In this document: piece after piece, positions 58,281 through 64,000 of the stretch | How the letters are laid out: every line of letters begins with the position of its first letter | How positions within the stretch are numbered: the stretch's first letter is position 1 | Assembly: GCA_947034895.1 (NCBI GenBank) | Contig: OX344765.1 | Location: 40,615,001-40,679,000 of the forward strand | Origin: Rhytidiadelphus loreus | Taxonomy: Eukaryota > Streptophyta > Bryopsida > Hypnales > Hylocomiaceae | Direction of reading: 5' to 3' | Length of the DNA stretch: 64,000 nt | Translations under genes and position numbers: made by a program | The notes under the pieces: model-generated | What the model saw: the letters and a program-made list of their open reading frames with translations, nothing else | Told to the model about the DNA's origin: nothing | Database searches by the model: none

Positions 58281-59417
58281 GGTCTAAAGATTGGAAGTTG
58301 CTAGTATCGGTCTGGGTCTATGGGAAATCAGGGGTTTGTTGGGCTATTTGGGGTCTGTGGGATTGTCGCAGCACAGGGTAAGTAAATTCCCTGTTATGCT
58401 CACAAAAACCACTTTAAAGCATAACAAAGTGACTCTAAAGATCGAACCCACGAGATTCTGTGAAGTGTTTAAACTCTATTAGGAACTTAGAGGTCAATAG
58501 TCGGTTCCTTCAAGAATTTCCCTAGTCGGATGTCGGATTTCTCGATCCGGAAATCCTTACTACATTAGTATAGCGTATCCTGAATCTATGTCCCACTATT
58601 ACTGACTACAATCCGGATACCTTTGAATCAACAACCAACAAACCCACCCAGACTTCCTGAATACTTCCGGGTTTTCTTCTGTGAGACCGGACTCCTTTCC
58701 TTTACTGGTGTCCGTCTTCTTTACTAATTTCCGGTTTAATTTAACCTCTGTTGACTCATCAGAGGGATCCGCCAATTTGATTTAGTAGAGTGGTCGGCTA
58801 GCCACACCTTCCGGACTTTTAAAGTGATGGAAGAGTTCACTCTAATCTATTCAATCTCCTATCTAACTAGAGTCCAGTTTGGTTTCTCACAATGACCGGA
58901 AAATGAATCTGGTCAGAGGTCACACAAACCCCCCCCGTACGACCCTTATCATACTACAACGACTTCGACTTTCTTTCAACTTTGTATGGAGCTAAGGTGA
59001 CTACAAGTGTATCCGCCCGTGCCAGTAGAATCCGGTATCTCTTCCGTTTACTTTCTAAGTTGATGAGACCTCTCAAGAATCAGACGCGAACCAGACCTCC
59101 CACCCGGTCGCTCTAGCGTAGTCAGAAAATCCCTCCCTAATTGCCTAGCTTAACAATGGTTATCTCATCTGGAATACAAGATCTAGATCCTACTGAGGTG
59201 CTATGACTCACTCCCAGCACTTACAACCTCTGTACACAACTATAGATAAAAGAACGCCAAAGGGAAGAAGAATTCTCTCCAAGTCCGCTCACTAGCAATG
59301 AATACCTTATTCACTCATCCGGCCAAAGCATGGGAAGACAAGGGAATGACAGAAAAATGCACAGTACACAAAACCATTTGGTGGAAATTCGCTTCCTCGT
59401 CTCCATTGAGAGACGGG

Positions 59418-59425
59418 TTTATATA
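59418..59425 (-). promoter_or_regulatory. Second TATA box, downstream of the gag-like ORF
   Basis: Minus strand TTTGTATATAAACCCGTCTC shares the TATATAAACCC core with the 61679 box. In a normal LTR pair this would be the 3' LTR promoter, but the flanks of the two boxes do not align. Confidence 0.5.
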
Positions 59426-59584
59426 CAAAGTTAAGTTCATACAAAATGGGGGGAAAATTCCTAAGAAACCGGCACTGTTTCCGGCCGAGATTGTAGGATC
59501 TGATCCTCCCGGATTTTTCGCTACAAAATTGTTCCTAACAAAAATGGTCCTAAAAATATACATTCTATCCTTTGAAGAAAAATC

Positions 59585-59928
59585 TCAAGGCCCACCACTA
59601 TCTGGTGTAATCTGCTCAGTAATTTTACTGATGCTGCCTTCCTTCTCTCCCCCTTCCGGAATACGTTCCGGAACTGGAGTAGAAGGTTCTCCATCTTCAG
59701 TTGGTGGTGTGGGTGCAGGAACATTGTGATTGGATCCTAGAGATCCGGGCTTCGGTACCTCCTGCACATCCGAATCCCCACACAGACTCGGAAAGGAAAT
59801 TCCGGACAAGGAAACCGGATGATGTAGATGAAGCCTTTTACTGCTATCATCTATCATCTTGGCTGCCTTCCGGAATTCCTCCAACAAAGACTCCATTTGA
59901 CCGGCAAACTCTGCAAGTATCCGTGCTA
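59585..59928 (-). pseudogene. Frameshifted C-terminal continuation of the gag-like protein
   Basis: Directly after the 490-codon ORF the neighbouring frame reads IARILAEFAGQMESLLEEFR and continues the coiled-coil character. It then gives a proline/serine-rich tail (VPAPTPPTEDGEPSTPVPE) ending at 59585. The simplest reading is a single-base frameshift near 59930-59960. Programmed frameshifting or a small intron is possible. The joined product would be ~600 residues. Confidence 0.5.
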
Positions 59929-61398
59929 TTCTCCACCGGAGATTTTCTTCTCCCTGTGCACGCCTTCGTCAAATAGTTTGGCCTTGGCCATCGCGTCTCC
60001 GGATGCCGCCACCACGGAAGTCATCGTGCTGATGGCCTTCCGGGTATCCTCTTGTAGGTTCTGGGCAGCTCTCACTTCCTCCATGCTGACTTCTCGGTCC
60101 CTCTTCAAGAGTTGGATCTCGCCTCTCAGCTTGATCATCAACTCATCCATTTCCCGGAGGGTGATGGTCTGCTTTAGAAACCTCTCCTCCTTCTCCCGGT
60201 CCTCATCCGGATTGTTGATGCAGTTCGCCACCATTTCCGGAAGAGAACTGTCAATCTTTCCTCCTACCAGGCCGGTTATTGAAGAAATTGCAGTATGCAT
60301 GATAACACATCGGGCCTGAATTTCCCCCAAAACATGAATCAACTTACCAAAAAGTGGATTCATTCCGGTGTCGTTGGATCCGGAAGCTTCGGCTTTTCCC
60401 TTGTCCGCTTCCCGGGGTCCATTCTTCGGTGTTCCGGTTTTAGCCGGAAGAGCCCCTCTTTCCGGACTGGTCTTGGTCTGGGTGGCCATTCCTTTCCCAT
60501 CCGGTTGAGATGGCTTTCCTGCCTGCTGACCTTCCAACTTCTTGTCAGCCGGAGACCCTCGATTCCCCACCGTCGTCTTCAGGCGTTTCCGGTGGATGAG
60601 TGGTACTCCATCGTCCTCCTCATCTTCCTCCTGCCAGTTCCGCATATTCTCTTTAGGCGTTCCGGCTGGCGGAGTACTGTCGTGTTCGGTGTCGGAACTC
60701 TCATCGTCCGACACTCCGAACTTGGCGAGAGCCATCTGGGCCCTCCATTCACTCTCCTCGGTTATCATGAGGAGTCCCTGTTTCCGGTAGAGATGGAAAA
60801 GGTAGGGGCAGAGTGGGGTTCCTCTGCTCTTCTTGGTATTGGCGCAGAGTCCGGCCATCAGCAGGCACATGTACTTCGCCCAATCCACTCGCATCTCCCC
60901 GCTCAGAGCTCCGAAAATAGTATTGCCCACCGAGTGGGTCAATATTGTCGGTTTTTCCGGATAAAGGATGGGGAGCAAAAACTCTAGCAGACATCGATGC
61001 CGCGAGTTTATGCAGTCCGCCACAGCGAATCCGTCCTTGGAATCCGCTCCTTGGGCAAACAGCCCCTTCACATAGTTGTCCCGGGATTTGGCCTTTGACG
61101 TCCCTCCTTCCCAGAAATTATATACTTCCCTCCAGATCTCTTCGGTCCACTTATCCGGTGCTGCCCGGATCGTTTTCGCAAACTGATTTGGAGCTCCTAA
61201 TTGCAGCTCCCGGATGACCTCCTCGTTTTTGAACCCCCAGGGCTTCCCGTGAAGCCCCTCATAGCCCATGGCCGTCAGGTCGTCGATTAGCTCCGCCAGC
61301 TCCCGATCCGTCTTGGGTTCTACCGGCGCCACCCCTCTCAACTTCACTTCTCCCTGAGGCGCATTTGGTTTAGTGGCGGCGCCACTACGTTTAGGCAT
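59926..61398 (-). CDS. 490-aa gag-like/retroelement-associated protein
   Basis: An uninterrupted ORF starts MPKRSGAATK at 61398 and ends at TAG 59926. Residues ~30-115 include an ELIDDLTAMGYEGLHGKPWG segment and WTEEIWREVYNFW. Residues ~120-200 (INSRHRCLLEFLLPILYPEK..TIFGALSGEMRVDWAKYM) look like a folded, helical core. Residues 230-345 are acidic and disordered. The last ~100 residues are heptad-like coiled coil (KQTITLREMDELMIKLRGEI). I know this layout only as the uncharacterised gag-like/plant-transposon-protein type found in plant repeats; I see no zinc knuckle or catalytic motif. A TATA box and a ~280-nt leader with a (GA)n tract lie upstream. The opposite-strand ORFs are shadows. Confidence 0.7.
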   Translation of the reverse strand: MPKRSGAATKPNAPQGEVKLRGVAPVEPKTDRELAELIDDLTAMGYEGLHGKPWGFKNEEVIRELQLGAPNQFAKTIRAAPDKWTEEIWREVYNFWEGGTSKAKSRDNYVKGLFAQGADSKDGFAVADCINSRHRCLLEFLLPILYPEKPTILTHSVGNTIFGALSGEMRVDWAKYMCLLMAGLCANTKKSRGTPLCPYLFHLYRKQGLLMITEESEWRAQMALAKFGVSDDESSDTEHDSTPPAGTPKENMRNWQEEDEEDDGVPLIHRKRLKTTVGNRGSPADKKLEGQQAGKPSQPDGKGMATQTKTSPERGALPAKTGTPKNGPREADKGKAEASGSNDTGMNPLFGKLIHVLGEIQARCVIMHTAISSITGLVGGKIDSSLPEMVANCINNPDEDREKEERFLKQTITLREMDELMIKLRGEIQLLKRDREVSMEEVRAAQNLQEDTRKAISTMTSVVAASGDAMAKAKLFDEGVHREKKISGGE

Positions 61399-61612
61399 CC
61401 GTCCTCACTTCTACTTCTACCTCGCGTTCTCTCTTCTAGCCGCACGTCTCGTATCCCACCCAAAACCCAATCTAAAGTCTTGCGCCTACCGATCAATCCG
61501 CGCGCCTCCCTACTACCAAGCGCCTCCTCAAATCACATAGCGCCTAAGTAAAAACGAGCTCCAATACCACACACAAAGAGAAACAAACACACCTAAGAGC
61601 TGGAGAGAGTCT

Positions 61613-61630
61613 GAGAGAGAGAGAGAGAGA
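61613..61630. repeat. (GA)n microsatellite in the 5' leader of the gag-like ORF
   Basis: About nine GA units. On the transcribed minus strand this is a CT-rich leader just downstream of the TATA box, a common arrangement in plant core promoters. Confidence 0.9.
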
Positions 61631-61678
61631 AAGCTGAGCCGTCAAAGTGAGAATGAGCTCTCAAACCCTAAGTCAGGG

Positions 61679-61686
61679 TTTATATA
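61679..61686 (-). promoter_or_regulatory. TATA box upstream of the gag-like ORF
   Basis: Minus strand GGGGTATATAAACCCTGACT lies ~285 nt upstream of the ATG, followed by the CT-rich leader. A second, similar box (GTATATAAACCCGTC) is downstream of the ORF. Confidence 0.7.
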
Positions 61687-61939
61687 CCCCGAAAACTTAG
61701 TCCGGATTTCCCTTCCGGTTTCCGGCCTTCTAATCTTCCGGTCCTCCAGTTTCAGTCCGGAACTAGAATATTTTCCGGCTTCTATTTTGATTCCGGCCAA
61801 CAGTTTATTTTACTTCTATAATTGTCCTAAATCTAAACCGTGTTCTAAATTTTAAGCCCTTCCGGTTTAGTTCTTCTTGATTTAAAACCTAAGTTCTTGA
61901 TTACTAAAAAAAATTGAAAATTCCGGTTGCGACAGGGAT

Positions 61940-63240
61940 CTAGGTTGTTCAAGGGTCTGTGGACTCCAATCTGTAGGTTGTTCAGGATTTGAGGGCTCTA
62001 AGTATAAGGTTGGGTTCTGCCGATACCGGGGGTCTGTTGGGCTGCGGGGAATAGCTGGGGACGGAGGTTCTAAAGGTCCTATTAGGGACCTAATCTCCTA
62101 AAATGCACACACTCAAAAGTATCCATATCGGCTCATCTGCCAGGGCAACGACAAACCACACTAGACGGAAACCACAATTCCTATCAAGACAAGCGATCAT
62201 CACAAGAAGTAGGAAGACAAGAAGGGGATAGCAACTACAAGTGCTCTATATGTACCCTCACCTTCTCCACAAAACCATTCACCACTACTAAGTGGAATGG
62301 AAGAAGATGGAGGAATGAGAGGCACTAAGTAGGAGAAAAGGATTAGAAGGAAATCCTAAAGACCATTGAAGTCCATAGGAGAAGTCAAGCATAAGAACCC
62401 AAGAAACCGTGCACATTAGGAGGTGTAAGAAGGGTTGGTAAACACCGATGCGGCATAAGAGTCTAGCGTAAGAGTCATTACTGTAGGAATAAATAGGGTG
62501 GCCTCAATAGTGTGTAAAGAAAAGGAAAAGGAAGAAGGAAAGGAAAGAAGAACCTCCAAACTTAGCGGCTTGTTGGCCGACATTTATAAAGGAAAATTGG
62601 CTAACTTCCAAGAGTAAGGAGGATGACTGTAGTTACGGGGCAGGAGGAGATCTAAGTCAATTCTTATGTGACCTTTAACCTAAGGTGAGATACTAACCCA
62701 TCCCACTTCTTTTGTACTTTCCAAATTCGACAATTATTAGGCAAGGCCGAGAGCTAGGAAAGGTAGACCTAGATTCAGCTCCAAATTGAGAGGGTAACTT
62801 TAAATTAGAGGCCTAGAGGTTTCCAGAAACTTAAAGTACGCCAAAATTGGAGTAGAATTGAGCGAGATATGGACGGATGAAGTTTAGAGGTTATAGTGGA
62901 TGAAGAGTAGTCAACTTCCTCCATGGGGAACAAAATTGTAGGTATAACAAATAAAAAACATCCCAAGGCCAGAGGTCATATTAGAAACTAGTTTTGGAAT
63001 TTAGGCTAGCAATAATCAACGGATGAAGTTTAGGCACTACTAGTAGTAAACTTTATCCATCAATATCTTTTGCTACAGGGGTCAGATAGGCAAGCATTTG
63101 GTATTTCTAGAAATGGCATAGAATACCCTACCATCTCTAGGGGCTTAATTTGTAGTTTAGGTTTAATTTTCCGTTCTAATACTTTCTAACACATAATTTA
63201 ATTCACTTTGTTTAAATTTTCCACATTCTAAAATGTGAAC
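61940..63240. other. LTR-like debris and unassigned sequence
   Basis: 61940-62050 continues the GGTCTGTGGG/GGTTGGGTTCTG repeat broken by the insertion. 62870-63060 contains paired GGATGAAGTTTAG..AACTTTATCC motifs like family I relics. No gene recognised. Confidence 0.4.
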
Positions 63241-63258
63241 CATTATGGTGGTTTACAG

Positions 63259-63703
63259 GTACACATTGAATTACCAAGCAATTGTGGATAATCAGAAACA
63301 TTTCCTGGATCTTTACCTTGACATGCTTGGTTCAACTAATGATTCTTGTATGCTACGTTGATTTTTCTTGTACGATTTAGCCATGCACAATAGTTTATTA
63401 CAAAATGACCATGCAGTGTAAGGTTTCTCACTATACTTGATCAGGGATTTGGAGGACCCACTACTACCTTGGTTAATGGTTCCACATCATTCTAGAGTAC
63501 GCTTGTCTTTAGCTAATAGTTTCTTCAACAAAAAGCTCCGCAAAGGTCGTTGTGTGGTGGAAAATGCTTTGGGAATTCTTAAACAAACTTTTCATGAGTT
63601 ATTGATAAAATTAGATTTGCATGTTGCCTTCCTATCTGACATGATCCTTGCATGTGCTATTCTCTACAACATCCTATTGGGTCAATCACATGAAGATGTC
63701 TAA
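63259..63703 (+). pseudogene. PIF/Harbinger (HARBI1-like) nuclease fragment
   Basis: Translation gives YTLNYQAIVDNQKHFLDLYLDMLGSTNDSCMLR, then after stops and a gap RDLEDPLLPWLMVPHH, then FFNKKLRKGRCVVENALGILKQTFHELL and ILACAILYNILLG. This follows the C-terminal half of the DDE superfamily-4 transposase, with the D of the GD.GYPLLPWL-type motif and the E of VVEN.FGILK both present. The first catalytic Asp and the N-terminal half are absent. Stops at ~63358 and ~63419 and loss of the usual GDKGYP residues mark it as dead. A coding-like acidic tail (EGLHGEVLDDNAGQEE) follows the final stop. Confidence 0.8.
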
Positions 63704-63825
63704 AACTTATTGCAAGTTCTACGCACTGAAGGACTCCATGGGGAAGTACTGGATGACAATGCCGGCCAAGAGGAAGGTGCCGAAGAAATGATGGAACTTC
63801 TACCAATTGCTATGGTGGTAAGTTG

Positions 63826-64000
63826 TTGGTGAAAATTATTTCACTTCCTACCTAGATATTTTCCTAAACTAACCTAATGTAATTCACAAAATATTCTTTG
63901 TTTAATGGTGAAAATCTCTAGAATCCCCTCCATTTAGCTAATAAATCTTGGGGAAATCAAATCTAAGATCTTATTCCAAAGATATTTTAAAATTAACCTA
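63826..64000 (-). mobile_element. Edge of a family G LTR-like copy (runs out of window)
   Basis: It aligns with 41651-41860: GGTAAGTTGTT, GATATTTT.CTAAACTA.CCTAA, CTTTGTTTAATG, AAATCAAAT, CCAAAGATATTTT. It abuts the Harbinger remnant. The rest lies beyond the window. Confidence 0.55.

Larger units (their letters stand above)
58364..61934 (-). mobile_element. 3.57-kb LTR-type insertion with 5-bp target duplication and gag-like ORF
   Basis: GGGAT flanks both ends (58359-58363 and 61935-61939). Read on the minus strand the termini are TGTCGCAACC and GTGCTGCGACA, so the ends are TG..CA with a 7-bp inverted repeat. It is GC- and CpG-richer than everything around and saturated with TTCCGG/CCGGAA. 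It has TATA boxes at 61679 and 59418 and a 490-codon ORF. No matching LTR pair, primer-binding site, polypurine tract or pol gene is visible. It is therefore either a giant solo LTR containing an ORF or a non-autonomous gag-only element with unrecognised LTRs. Intact ORF and perfect duplication suggest youth. Confidence 0.82.

Noticed and set aside
59298..59729. 143-codon plus-strand ORF
   Set aside because: No domain. It overlaps the frameshifted C-terminal gag-like segment and a TATA box on the other strand, so it is composition-driven.
60295..60987. 230-codon plus-strand ORF
   Set aside because: It lies opposite the 490-codon gag-like ORF, starts without promoter signals and has no domain pattern.

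Overview
This window looks like nuclear DNA from a land plant with a large, repeat-rich genome. It is AT-rich throughout. It holds one intron-containing host gene and many decayed, nested transposable elements. There are no bacterial signals such as operons, ribosome binding sites or CRISPR arrays. The TFIIIC-tau55-type protein, the HARBI1-type nuclease and the copia/gypsy-type relics all fit a seed plant. A conifer-like genome is my guess from the density of old, degraded repeats, but the sequence does not prove it.

Layout. 1-1.87 kb: the only convincing host gene, a TFIIIC tau55/GTF3C6-like subunit with four or five exons and an unusual acidic tail of ten 11-residue repeats. 2-8 kb: layers of ~0.6-1 kb AT-rich elements, several flanked by TTAA and starting with CCCCTAAAGG. 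8.4-9.9 kb: a GC-richer, unassigned stretch that runs into a tandem array of about six ~135-bp units, at least five of which fold into long hairpins. 11.5-12.3 kb: a foldback element. 15.2-23.2 kb: a ~945-bp repeat split by a 7.04-kb element with ~700-bp terminal inverted repeats. That element carries a dense array of TTCCAATTTGGAA-like palindromes, a CCHC zinc-knuckle ORF and a possible captured exon. 23.4-24.5 kb: an old hAT-like MITE followed by a tRNA-derived SINE with a perfect 14-bp target duplication. 26-34 kb: small hairpins, a retroposon end with target duplication, another TTAA element and two MITEs. 34.8-35.9 kb: an inverted copia RT/RNase H relic. 36.7-38.1 kb: a 189-bp tandem array split by a hAT-like MITE with a perfect 8-bp target duplication.

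38-48 kb contains LTR-retrotransposon relics in both orientations, with a recurring TATA-GGCCC core promoter and a broken gag-like gene. 48.6-54.4 kb is a compound foldback structure with ~1-kb inverted arms, repeated subterminal modules and mirror-image telomere-like CCCTAAA tracts, with a second hAT-like MITE in its flank. 54.5-58.3 kb has more LTR-like sequence, a third hAT-like MITE and a 179-bp CACTA-ended hairpin. 58.36-61.93 kb is a discrete, apparently young insertion with TG/CA termini and a 5-bp GGGAT duplication. It is very rich in TTCCGG and carries an intact 490-codon gag-like ORF, but no LTR pair or pol is visible. The window ends with a PIF/Harbinger nuclease relic and the edge of another LTR-like copy.

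Apart from the TFIIIC gene, the genes here form no pathway. The biology is mostly transposon succession, and the nesting gives a relative order of events. Repeat-family assignments rest on reading target duplications, termini and short protein motifs by eye.
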